A stretch of DNA of 13,667 nucleotides from Anaeromyces robustus (taxonomy: Eukaryota; Neocallimastigomycota; Neocallimastigomycetes; Neocallimastigales; Neocallimastigaceae), in assembly GCA_002104895.1 (NCBI GenBank), contig MCFG01000709.1, positions 1 through 13,667 of the forward strand. Direction: 5' to 3'. Of the stretch, positions 1 through 8,993 are shown piece by piece. How positions within the stretch are numbered: the stretch's first letter is position 1; each line of letters begins with the position of its first letter. The position numbers and the translations under genes were made by a program. The notes below the pieces were generated by a model, which was given only the letters and a program-made list of their open reading frames with translations, was not told the DNA's origin and made no database searches.

Positions 1-36
1 TTTTAAAAAATTCATGATAAAAAATTATATATATAT

Positions 37-73
37 AAAGTAGAATGAATGAATTTTTATTTTATTCTACTTT
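37..73 (+). repeat. Short inverted repeat / possible hairpin
   Basis: AAAGTAGAATGAA at 37-49 faces TTTATTCTACTTT at 61-73. Twelve of 13 positions are Watson-Crick pairs. The remaining pair, G47 with T63, would be a G-U wobble in a plus-strand RNA and a C-A mismatch in a minus-strand RNA. The loop is 11 bases. In DNA this A+T-rich a hairpin of this size can arise by chance, and nothing else supports a function. Confidence 0.4.
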
Positions 74-218
74 TTAATTATTATTAATAATAAAGAATTA
101 AATAATTTAATAATAAACAAAATAAAAAAAATATTTTATATATTTTTTTTGCTCTTAGGTAAAGTTTTTATAAAGAAAAAAAAAGTAATTTTTACTTTCT
201 TTTTCTTTTTCTTATCAT

Positions 219-221
<3 letters not shown>

Positions 222-260
<39 letters not shown>
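222..260 (+). repeat. T39 homopolymer
   Basis: An uninterrupted run of 39 T on the plus strand, the longest homopolymer in the window, lies about 130 bp beyond the 3' end of gene 1. Long oligo(dT)/oligo(dA) tracts are typical of dictyostelid intergenic DNA. Exact length is uncertain in any assembly because of polymerase slippage. Confidence 0.9.
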
Positions 261-265
<5 letters not shown>

Positions 266-391
266 TCTAATTTTTTTTTTAACAAAAAGTAGAATATATT
301 ATTTTTTGTTATGTTATTGTATTTTTCTTCTTTCATTTGATTATTTATTTATTATTATTTTTCATTTTCATTTTTATTTTTTATTTAATAT

Positions 392-1138
392 TTATTTTAC
401 CGAGGTGGGATTCGATAAAGTACAGATATCTATTTCATCAAATAAATTATTATTATTATTATTATTATTATTGTCATCTTTTTCTTTTATTATTTTTTCA
501 TTAAAATCTAGGATCACAGATGAATTTTTATTATTATTAATTGATTCATAATCTTTACTTCTTCTATTATTTCTTCTATTTTTTTTATTATTAATAAATA
601 TGAAATTATTAATATCTTTATATCCTTCTTCTTCTTCTTTTTGTTGTTGTTGTTGTTGTTGTTGTTCATTCTCAAAATCATAAATATCAACAATATCTAT
701 ATCTAATTTTTCTTTACCTTTTTTTAGTTCTTTATCTTTATCTTTATCTTTATCTCTTTTAGTAAGATTAGGAATTAAATTAACTGTACTATACCATTTT
801 CTTGGCATTTGTTTTAAAGATGATAAATTAGTTAATTGAGAAATTGAAGAAAATAAATTATTAATATTTAATTTAGAATTATATTTTAAGGATGGTGATG
901 AAGAAGTTAATGAAGGACTATTATTAGAAGTAGAAGAATTTTCTACTTCTGGTATAGAAATGATAATTGAAGAAGAATTGTTATTAGAAGAAGAAATATT
1001 TAAAGAATTTCGTTTTTTAGATTTTGATGAAAGGAATAATGAATAATTTGATAAAGTTTTAGAAATTCTAATTTTTTTATTATTAGTGTTAGCATTAGTA
1101 TTAGTATTACCAGTAGTATTTATGCTATTGAAACTAAG

Positions 1139-1171
<33 letters not shown>

Positions 1172-1486
1172 CTTAGAGAAATTTACTTTAATAATTGGAG
1201 CAGATTTTATTTTTCTAAGGAAATCAATATTAGATTTTCTTTTCTTTATAAATTTAATAGTATTATTGTTAGTATTATTATTATTATTATTATTATTACC
1301 ATTACTATAATTAATAATCTTCTTTTTCTTTATAGTGTTATCATTGCTTTTATTATTATTATTTATAGTTGTACCATAGAGATTATCTTGATTTTGACCA
1401 TTGTTTTTATTTATATTTCCATTTTGAGTAATTGAATCATATTCTAATCCTTTTTTATTATTCAAAGATGACTCTTTTTGCGGAAC
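392..1486 (-). CDS. Asn-rich hypothetical protein, 5' end unresolved (3' exon or truncated gene)
   Basis: I do not recognise this protein. The frame runs without a stop from about 1486 to the TAA at 392-394 and would encode about 364 residues. It is coding-like because the A+T drops, AAT and CAA triplets give in-frame Asn runs, and non-repetitive stretches keep varied residues. Numbering from the Leu (TTG) codon at 1465, it has Asn runs near 57-68, 99-108 and 332-340, Ser-rich patches near 157-192, an alternating Lys/Asp stretch near 236-247, an eight-Gln run at 268-275 (bases 641-664) followed by four Glu, and the C terminus LSNPTSVK. No signal peptide or membrane segment is evident. The frame has no ATG before residue 220; upstream it meets TAA just before 1486. 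TTTAAG ending at 1487 could be a splice acceptor, but no ATG-plus-donor exon appears in the 330 bp beyond. It is therefore either a last exon after a long intron or a 5'-truncated gene. Confidence 0.65.
641..664 (-). repeat. (CAA)8 encoding a Gln run in gene 1
   Basis: Eight pure CAA codons on the minus strand encode the Gln run, directly followed by a Lys and four Glu. Pure codon repeats of this kind are expected to vary in length between strains. Confidence 0.9.
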
Positions 1487-2277
1487 CTTAAATTTTTTAT
1501 TAAATAAAAAGATATATATATATATATAAAGAAAAATAATAAAAATTTAATTTTATTAGTATATAAGATTATATTAATTATTTTTTAAGATTTATATTGA
1601 ACTATAAATTATTTTTGTTTTAAATCTTAATTTTTTCCTTTTTTTTTTTTTTTTTTTAATACTTTGGTATATTATTTTTTAAAGTTATTAAGATTAAATT
1701 TTATATATAATACAGAAATTTATCTCTCTATAACGTTATTTTTTCTTATCTAATTAAAATTATTATTATTATTTGGTTTCTTTTGTTTTTAATGTTTCTT
1801 TATTTTTTTTATTTGCATTTTTTTATTTTATTTTATTTTTTATTTTAAAATTAAAAACTATATTTTTATTATTAATAATATTATATTTAATAATTTGTAT
1901 ATATTTAATTTATTACTTTTGATAAATAATTAATAATTACTATATAAAAATTATATACTAATTTATATATATATATTTTAAAATAGTTTTTAATTAAATA
2001 TTTTTAATTTCATTAAATATATAACATATATTAATATTAATAAAAAATTATAATTTTTATGTTGGTATTTGTATTTTTTATTTTAATTTTTTTATATGCT
2101 TATTTTGCTATTATTATTATTATAATTATTATTTTTTTGTTTACTATGCTTTTATTTATTTATTTTTTTTTTTTTTTAATTTTTCTCCTTTTTTTTTTTT
2201 TTTTTTTTTTTTTATTATTATTAAAATTATATTACATATTTAAATGTATATATATTTTTTATATTTTTATATATATA
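1487..2277. other. Intergenic or intronic A+T-rich DNA between genes 1 and 2
   Basis: No coding exon is convincing here. On the minus strand the only ATGs I find (first bases near 1818, 2013, 2026 and 2237) run into a stop within ten codons, and no splice donor lies before those stops. The stretch holds T runs at about 1640-1657 and 2189-2213, and a 10-bp inverted repeat, TTAAGATTTA (1585-1594) with TAAATCTTAA (1621-1630). The right end carries the 3' flank of gene 2, with minus-strand AATAAA at 2216-2211, about 60 nt past its stop. If gene 1 has an upstream exon, much of this would be intron or promoter. Confidence 0.5.
1585..1630. repeat. 10-bp inverted repeat upstream of the gene 1 reading frame
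   Basis: TTAAGATTTA at 1585-1594 and TAAATCTTAA at 1621-1630 are perfect reverse complements separated by 26 bases. Only one G:C pair lies in each arm, so chance is a reasonable explanation. It lies about 100-145 bp upstream of the likely exon edge of gene 1. Confidence 0.35.
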
Positions 2278-2914
2278 TTAAAAAGTAATTACATTAATTA
2301 CAGAATCATGATGATTTTCATTCCTATTATTATTATTTATTGTTATTACATGGTGACCAATAGTATTTTGAGTAGGATTTATATATTCATATTCATTTGA
2401 ATTGGTGAGATAATTATTTAAATTGGTATTTGAATTTGGAGTTTGATTACTACTAGTAGAAGCAGTATTATTATTAATAGTATCATTATTAGTATTATTT
2501 ATTAATGATGGAAGTTGAATAATTTCACCTTTAGAATGATGAAGTAATGATGATGAATTATTATTATCATGAGTAATTTCCAACCATGAATCCGTACCAT
2601 TTAAAACTTCTAATGAATGATTTTGTTGTAAATTATTTATAACATCATCTTCTTCTGTTTCTTCCTCTTTAATTATTTCAACATTATTAATATTATTATA
2701 ATTATTATTATCATTATCAGTGGAATTATAAGTAGATTCATTTGTATGATTAGATGATAATAAATGTTGAACTGAAACAGAAACCTCATTACCATCCATC
2801 AAGGAGTTAGTTGTTGAGGTAGGTGTAATATTTTCAGTTTCAGGTATACAACTATAATATCTAACATCACTATAAAAGTTATTGTTATTATTATTATTAT
2901 TACTATTATTATTA

Positions 2915-2946
<32 letters not shown>

Positions 2947-4212
2947 TGAAATATTATAATGATTTTCTGGAAGGTCTATTTGAGTGGTAGTAGGATAAAT
3001 TGATATAGATGAAATGGAAGCATTATCCATGGAATGACGTATACGTAATAAACTTCTTCTATGTCTTCTAGATGATGAAGAGGAAGATGATGATGATGAA
3101 TGATTATGATTAAAATTATGAATACGATTAAAAAGTGATCTAGATCGTAATCCACGATGACTATTTCTTCGATGAATACTTGAAGATCTACTATTAATAT
3201 TATTAGTATTATTCATATTATCATTTTGATCATTATCATTACTATCATCTACAGAGTTTTGATGATAATGATGATGTTGATTATAAATATTTAAATTGGT
3301 ATGAGATGAAATAGAATTTGATGATGAAATAGAATTTGATGAAGAAAGGCTGTAGAATTGATGATTTGAGTGACGATAGTTATTTGAAAAATTAGGATGA
3401 TATGAAAAGAATTTCATAAATTTTCTACGATTTCTTCTTATAGAATGATGACTATGATGAGAAGAAGATCTTGTTAAAGTTGGTAAATTTGTAGCAAACG
3501 ATGGATCTTGAGGAAGTACAATTAAACCTTGATTACTAATTCTTGGTTGAGTTAAAGCTATATCATAACAAGGTGGTGGTATAGAAGGTATATTTTCTCT
3601 TTGTGGAGTAGGTAATGGTATAGTAGATGAAGAAGGAATCGATAGAAAATGATTTATACTTTCATCCATATTATTATTATTATTACTATTATTGGAATCA
3701 TTATTATTATTAATTTGGTGATGATTATATGAATTATTATCGTTATTATTATTATTATTATTTATATTATTATTATTTAAATCATCAAGAGGTAAGTTAG
3801 TATTATTATTGCTATTTAAATCATCAAGACGTAAACTACTATTATTATTGTTATTAGTATTGGTATTATTACTGTTTAAAATATTAATTATATTCATGGT
3901 ATCTCTTGGAATCGTATTAATAGTATTTGTTTGAATATAATTTGATAAATCTACTTCTTCACTTGGACGTTCTTCATATAGAGGTAAAGGTTCCATTTCT
4001 TCTACTGATTCTACATATCGTGTATAATTTTCACAATTAAGTTCATCTAACTTTTTTGAGAAAACATGAATACCCAATATAATTAAAATGATAATGATTA
4101 CTGATATTATTCCTATTATCATTACTGATTTACCTCCAATAAAATTATCGTCCAGTATTGTTGTATTATAAAAGTCAGCTTCGTAATAATCATATTCATA
4201 ATTATCATTCAT
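2278..4212 (-). CDS. Single-pass membrane protein with two PY motifs and a long disordered tail
   Basis: A complete intronless 644-residue frame starts with ATG at 4212 (the first in-frame ATG, preceded by A+T-rich leader) and ends with TAA at 2280-2278. The N terminus (1-28) is acidic and Tyr-rich, has one N-glycosylation sequon (NTT at 16-18) and no classical signal peptide. Residues 29-51 are one strongly hydrophobic segment rich in Ile, followed by SKK, so the N terminus should face out and the long tail the cytosol. The tail holds LPLY at 76-79 and PPCY at 213-216; both fit the L/P-P-x-Y consensus bound by WW domains of Nedd4-type ubiquitin ligases. It also has Asn runs (notably 423-445), a Ser run (372-381) and basic patches with RRxS-like sites (259-264, 348-360, 382-393). 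I infer a membrane adaptor or substrate of a WW-domain ligase. I recognise no globular domain, and a named ortholog is not evident. The coding status is firm; the function is a guess. Confidence 0.9.
2878..2946 (-). repeat. (AAT/AAC)n Asn tract in gene 2
   Basis: Twenty-two of 23 consecutive codons encode Asn, with a single Ser (residue 437) interrupting. Most codons are AAT with a few AAC, giving the plus-strand ATT/TTA pattern. Tract length is likely to be polymorphic. Confidence 0.9.
3776..3834 (-). repeat. Internal 39-bp in-frame duplication in gene 2
   Basis: On the plus strand TTTAAATCATCAAGAGGTAA (3776-3795) recurs at 3815-3834 with one mismatch. The 39-bp period equals 13 codons and yields the repeated peptide LxLDDLN at residues 127-133 and 140-146, separated by Asn-rich linker. 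It looks like an in-frame tandem duplication within the disordered tail. Confidence 0.75.
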
Positions 4213-6929
4213 GATTAAAATATATATATTTTTATATTATTTTTATATTTATGGTTGGTTTTGTAAAATAACGTTTACTTTTTATTATTATTATTATTAT
4301 TATTATTTATTTTTTTTTTATATTATTTGCATAATAAATTATTATTTTTATTCAAAAATATTTTGTCTTTCTTTTTTCTCGTATCTTTTTATTCTTATTA
4401 TTATTATTATTTTCAATTAATTTTTTATATAATTTTTATATAAAAATTGATATTAAAATACAGAAAATTATAATTAATTGGTATAATATAAAAAATTATT
4501 TTATTATTATTATTATTTTTTTTTTGTAAAATTATCAGTTTCTTTATTTTTTTCTTATTTTTATATATATATTTGCAAAAATAAAAAAAAAAAAAGAAAT
4601 TATTTTATAGGTAAAGTTATCTAAAAATTATTTCTTTCTCTTTTATTGTATATACTTTTTTTTTTTTTTTAGGTTTAGTATTATTTTTTTTATAGTTTTT
4701 TTTTTTATTAATTTTTTATATATTTTTTTATTTTATTTTATTTATTTTATTTTACTTTTTTTACAAAGTGCTATTATGCTCAAGTTATTTTTTAAATTTA
4801 TTTATTACTGATTAATAAATTATACATATATTTCTTTTTCTTTGATATATAAAAAAAACATTGCTATTCTTTTGATATTATTTTTTTCTCTTTAATACAA
4901 AAAGCATTATTATAATTTAATATTATTAATATATATTCCCATATCAAAAGATATTTAAATATATATTACAAAAAATTAAATTACAAGTATTAATTTTATT
5001 ATTATTGTTATTATTATTACTTGTTAAAAGTTAGAGTATTTGGTATATTATTATAAATTATTATTATGTATATACAATTAATTGGTATTATATACAATAT
5101 ATTATTATTATTATTATTATTAAAGTATGTAATTAACAATATAATTATAATTATGTATTATTTTTTTTAATTGAAAATTAAAATGAATAAATTACAAGAA
5201 ACAATTAGGTTATATTAAAAAAAAGTAAAGAAAAATAAATTACGTAAAAATTAAAAAAAAAAAGATATATACAAATATTATAATATTAAAATTAAAAAAA
5301 AAAAAAGTGTATTACTATGATTCAAAATTTTTCATTCAATTAAAAATTATTATTAAATTTTTTAAAATTTGTAAAAAATTATTAAAACTAATTCATTTTA
5401 TTATATATACTATATATATTTTAGACTAAATGAATTCATTGAAATTAAAAAGATAAAAAAAGCTATTTTTAAAATTAAAAGAAAGAGAAGTCGATTTTTT
5501 AAAATTGAATAAAAAAATTATAACTACTAAACAAATCCACTAAAATTATATATTAGTATTCTAAACTATATATTTAATTATTGTTTGAAGTATATGTATT
5601 CAATTGAAATGGAAATTATTGTTATTGGTATTTTTTGTATTTTTTTTTTTTTATATTTAATTTCATAATATAATTTTGATATTACAATTGCCCTTTTTTT
5701 TTTTTTATAAACTATCCTTCAATTAACTTTTTAATAATTCTTAACGTTTAAAGTAAATGAAATTAAGTTTTTCAAAATTTTATATTATTAATTTTTCTTT
5801 TCAAGAAAAAAAAAAATTCTTTTTTAAATTGATTCAATTAAAAAAGAAGCAAAACTTTTTTTTCTTTCAATAATTAATTATATATATAAAAAAGAAAAAT
5901 AACAAAAAATTATAAATATTATTTTTTACAAACTTTTTTTTTAAATATAATACCAATATTGTATTATATATACATTTTATTAATTTAAAATTCTGTATTT
6001 TAAAATAAAAAAAAAAAGAAAGAGAGAAAAAAGAACTTTTTTTTTAATATTTTAATTTTTTTATTTTATTTTAAAGTTTTTATTCTACTTTATTTTTATT
6101 TTTATTTTATTTTATTTTATTTTTTTTTTACTTTTTTTTAATTTATAAAAAAAAATTTTTTTTGAAATTTATTTTTTTTATTTTATTAGATTATTATTTT
6201 GTTTTTATTTTTTTTTATTTTACTTTTGTACTTAAAATTTTCATTTTAATTAAAAATTTAATTAATATTCTAATTAATATAAATAAATTAGCATAATATA
6301 TTATAAATATATTGTGATTAAATAAAATAAATTAATTTTTTTTTAAAATTGGAATTTTTTTGTTTTTTTTTTTTATTAAATTTAAAAATTATTATAAAGT
6401 TTTTTTGAACAAATTGAAAAATAAAATATAAAAAAAAAAAAATAAATTAAAAAATTTTTTATTAATATTTTTATGAATTAAAAGATTTTTATAATTAATA
6501 ATAATTAAGGAATGAATAAAAAAATAAAATTATTCTTTGTTTGATGTATGATTGTATTATGGATAAGTATTGAATAAAAATATTAAAATTAATGAGTAAA
6601 AAGATATGATATTATGTAAATGAATTACTCTATATTCTAATAATGATACAATTAAAATAAATAGATGGATAAATATTTTATATTAAATGAAGAATATAAA
6701 AATATTATTATAATTATTATTATTATTAATTTATAATAAATGATCTTTTTTTTTTTTTTTAGTATTATTTCATTTTTTAAGTTTAATTATTTATTTTAAT
6801 TATGTATGTAATGATTATTCTTAATATGAATTAATTTAATTGATTATTTCAATATTCTTGAATTGTATATATCTAAATATTTATTATTATTATTTATATG
6901 AAGATTAAAATAATAGATATAAATTAGAT
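4213..6929. other. Gene desert, left part; includes 5' flank of gene 2
   Basis: No coding exon is supported on either strand over this 2.7 kb. The part next to 4212 should hold the gene 2 promoter: on the minus strand a TATAAAA occurs at 4247-4241 and A-rich tracts lie upstream, but this composition makes such a match weak. Inverted repeats seen are CTTTTGATAT (4869-4878) with ATATCAAAAG (4942-4951), and AATTCATTT (5390-5398) with AAATGAATT (5428-5436). Otherwise there are only TTA/ATT triplet tracts and homopolymers. I see no tRNA, snRNA or transposon sequence. Confidence 0.5.
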
Positions 6930-7413
6930 AATGAAATGCACTTCATATTTCTTATTGAAATATATACTATTATTATAATTTATTATAAGTAAAAATAAAA
7001 AAATATTTAAAATATTACTTTTTTCTATTACTAGACATTATAAAAGATATTTCCATTTTTTATTAAAGAAGGATAAGCCAAAAAAAATAAATTAAAAAAA
7101 AAATCAAATAAAGAATTCTATCATTTAATTAAAATATTATAAAAAAAAAACAATTTTTACAGAATTATTATTATGTATAATAATAACAACAATAATAATA
7201 ACAATATTATTATTTTTATTATTTTTATTATTATTATTATTATAATATTGTTAATTTTTAACATTTAATATTACTAAATTTATCTTAATAGTTTTCTTTA
7301 TTTTAAAATATAATTAGTCATTTAATTTTATTATAAAATATAAAATAGTAAAAAAAAAAAATAGTAATAATATATTATTTAAATATATATATTTCATATC
7401 AGTGCATTTCATT
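6930..7413. repeat. 484-bp inverted-repeat unit, possible small non-autonomous element
   Basis: AATGAAATGCACT at 6930-6942 is the exact reverse complement of AGTGCATTTCATT at 7401-7413. Each arm has four G/C bases, which is rare in this DNA, and a second match (GAAATATATA and its complement) follows inside each arm at slightly different spacing. Near the centre TAACAATATTAT (7199-7210) pairs with ATAATATTGTTA (7242-7253) around triplet repeats. There is no open reading frame inside and no convincing target-site duplication outside. It could be a miniature inverted-repeat element or a chance pairing; the shared core with the larger structure at 7927-9049 favours the former. Confidence 0.45.
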
Positions 7414-7926
7414 TTTTTTTGTTATTTCTATTTTTTTAAGTTTTAAAATATATATTTTTTTCTAAAATATTCTTTTGATATGATATAGTATATATCTTTT
7501 TCCATAAGAAAATAAAATTTTTTTGAAAAAAATATATACTCAATAACAATTTTTTTTTAATAAAAATAATCATAATTTAAATAATTATAAAAAAAATTTT
7601 TTTTTTTATTTTATTTTTATAATTCTTTATTTGAAATTAATAACATTACAATATTACTAGCTACCATAATTCAATTCTATTCATTAAATTAAGTTTTAAA
7701 CTATTTAATTTTTTTAATAAGCTTTTATTTTTTATAGTTATTTTATTATTAATTATTACTGTGTCATAATATTATATAATATTATATTACTATGTGAAAT
7801 GTGATTACATATGATTATATATCTAATAATTGATTTTAATTATAATTATATTTTAGTTTTTAATTATTATTTTTATAGATATCTCATGCATTGTTAAAAT
7901 AAATAAATAAATAAAAAAGTGGGAGA
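7414..7926. other. A+T-rich spacer between the two inverted-repeat units
   Basis: No gene or RNA is recognisable. The stretch consists of A and T runs with a few less simple patches, and ends with an AAAT tetranucleotide repeat (about 7898-7915) directly beside the left 10-bp direct repeat of the larger unit. Confidence 0.5.
7912..7921 (+). repeat. Left copy of 10-bp direct repeat, candidate target-site duplication
   Basis: TAAAAAAGTG here is repeated in the same orientation at 9056-9065. The left copy ends 5 bp before the outer edge of the left arm (GTTGC starts at 7927), and the right copy starts 6 bp after the right arm (GCAAC ends at 9049). That symmetry is what an integrated element would leave. 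The A-rich sequence makes chance matching possible. Confidence 0.4.
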
Positions 7927-7980
7927 GTTGCATTTCGCAATGTTGCAATTCGCAATGTTGCATTTCGCAATGGGGCGCAT
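7927..7980 (+). repeat. Left arm: three tandem 15-mers plus GGGCGCAT
   Basis: TTGCATTTCGCAATG occupies 7928-7942 and 7958-7972, with a one-base variant (TTGCAATTCGCAATG) at 7943-7957. GGGCGCAT follows at 7973-7980. Each 15-mer is itself an imperfect dyad, with TTGC facing GCAA around a 5-base centre. The block is about half G+C and CpG-containing, against surroundings that are about nine-tenths A+T. It is not a tRNA or coding sequence. Three evenly spaced dyads look like binding sites for a dimeric protein or like sub-terminal repeats of a transposable element. Confidence 0.8.
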
Positions 7981-8026
7981 AATTGTATAAATAATTAAAT
8001 AAATAAAAATATAATATAAAGAATTA

Positions 8027-8096
8027 TTTATTTAATAATATTTTTTTAGTTAATAATATTTTTTTATTTAATAATATTTTTTTATTTAATGATAAT
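8027..8096 (+). repeat. About 20-bp tandem repeat, three copies
   Basis: TTAATAATATTTTTTTA recurs about every 19-20 bp at the left side of the element interior, separated by GT or TT. It grades into the longer-period array to its right. Confidence 0.6.
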
Positions 8097-8440
8097 AATA
8101 TTTAATATTTTTTTAATATTGAATATTTTTTTAGTAATTTAATAATATTTTATTTATTTTTTTTATTTAATGATATTGAATATTTTTTTAGTATTTTAAT
8201 AATATTTTGTTTATTTTTTTTATTTAATGATATTGAATATTTTTTATTTTAATAATATTTTATTTATTTTTTTTATTTAATGATATTGAATATTTCTTCA
8301 ATATTTTTTTTATTTAATAATTTAATAATATTGAATATTTCTTCATTATTTTTTTATTTAATTAATATTGAATATTTTTTGAATATTTTTTTTTATTTAA
8401 TAATTTAATAATATTGAATATTTTTTGAATATTTTTTTTT
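8097..8440 (+). repeat. Degenerate 53-57-bp tandem array
   Basis: Units begin TTTAATGATATTGAATATTT and continue through a TTTTAATAATATTTT segment and a T-rich tail. Equivalent points fall at 8171, 8228 and 8281, giving periods of 57 and 53 bp. Shorter, more diverged copies carrying AATATTGAATATTTCTTC or a TTTTTTGAATATTTT variant continue to about 8440. No open frame runs through them, so this is satellite-like DNA and not a coding repeat. Confidence 0.7.
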
Positions 8441-8522
8441 ATAATTATATTTTTTATTTAATATTTTAATAATATTGAATTTTTTTTTTTAATATTTCAA
8501 ATCAAAAAAATTTTATAAAAGT

Positions 8523-8630
8523 ATTTAATTTTATAATGAATTTTTATTTTTATATTTTTTTTTTCGTAAATAAGTAATTAATAAAAAAATATTTATTTAT
8601 TTGTTTCTTTTCTTTATTCTAAAATTTATA
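8523..8630 (+). repeat. Dispersed direct repeat, copy A (about 110 bp)
   Basis: This starts with ATTTAATTTTATAAT, continues through a T-rich tract, then GTAATTAATAA and an ATTTATTTATTTGTTT segment. The same order of blocks recurs about 234-245 bp downstream (8757-8880), so the two look like a diverged duplication. Confidence 0.6.
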
Positions 8631-8756
8631 TTATTTTTTTTATTTATTATTTGTTATCGTCTTTTTAATAAAAATACATATATAATACTGTTATATTATT
8701 TATTATCTTTTATTTTATTTATTATTATTCATTTATCAAAAAAATAATATAAATAT

Positions 8757-8880
8757 ATTTAATTTTATAATAATTTTTTTTTTTTTAATTTTTTTACTTT
8801 ATTTTTTTTTTTTTGTAAGTAATTAATAAGAAAAGAAATATTTATTTATTTATTTGTTTATTTTCTATTCATTTATTTAT
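8757..8880 (+). repeat. Dispersed direct repeat, copy B (about 120 bp)
   Basis: It has the same block order as 8523-8630: ATTTAATTTTATAAT (8757-8771), T-rich tract, GTAAGTAATTAATAAG (8816-8830), then ATTTATTTATTTATTTGTTT and TTTTCT. It differs by length changes in homopolymers and one extra tetranucleotide. Confidence 0.6.
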
Positions 8881-8993
8881 ATATATATTTTTTATTTATT
8901 TATTTAATTTTTTTAAATTCTATTTTATTTTATTTCATAACGTGGCTTTCATAATTTGTGTTAAAAAATTTTTCATTTCTTTATTTGTTTTTT

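Larger units (their letters stand above)
1..391. other. Non-coding A+T-rich flank downstream of gene 1
   Basis: This stretch lies beyond the stop codon of the minus-strand gene that ends at 392 and holds no credible coding region. It contains an inverted repeat near the left edge and a 39-base T run, both listed separately. Minus-strand AATAAA at 385-380, a few bases past the stop, could serve as a polyadenylation signal, but such hexamers are everywhere in DNA of this composition, so I give it little weight. Confidence 0.6.

Noticed and set aside
306-551. Plus-strand 81-residue open frame rich in Phe/Leu
   Set aside because: It overlaps the C-terminal coding part of gene 1 antisense, and its Leu run is the reverse of an Asn run.
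1086-1310. Plus-strand 74-residue Leu-rich open frame
   Set aside because: It is the antisense reading of Asn tracts (AAT/ATT) in gene 1; no independent coding signal.
1789-1818. Nine-codon ATG frame on the minus strand as first exon of gene 1
   Set aside because: It reaches TAA without any GT donor, so it cannot be spliced to the frame at 1486.
2059-2400. Plus-strand 113-residue Ile/Phe-rich open frame that looks like a membrane protein
   Set aside because: T-rich DNA reads as Phe/Ile/Leu/Tyr by composition alone; it also runs antisense into gene 2.
4211-4420. Plus-strand 69-residue Tyr/Phe-rich open frame
   Set aside because: It is a composition artefact of T-rich DNA in the gene 2 promoter region, with a Tyr run from TTATTA triplets.
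156-4618. TAGGTAAAGTT occurring at 156-166 and 4608-4618
   Set aside because: An 11-mer with only three G/C bases is expected to repeat by chance in a window of this size and composition; no shared context.
4869-4951. CTTTTGATAT / ATATCAAAAG inverted repeat
   Set aside because: It has only two G/C bases per 10-bp arm and a 63-base gap; chance pairing is likely and nothing else marks the site.
7927-7980. A tRNA or small structured RNA gene in the G+C-rich block
   Set aside because: There is no cloverleaf, and no A-box/B-box sequence; the block is a simple tandem repeat.
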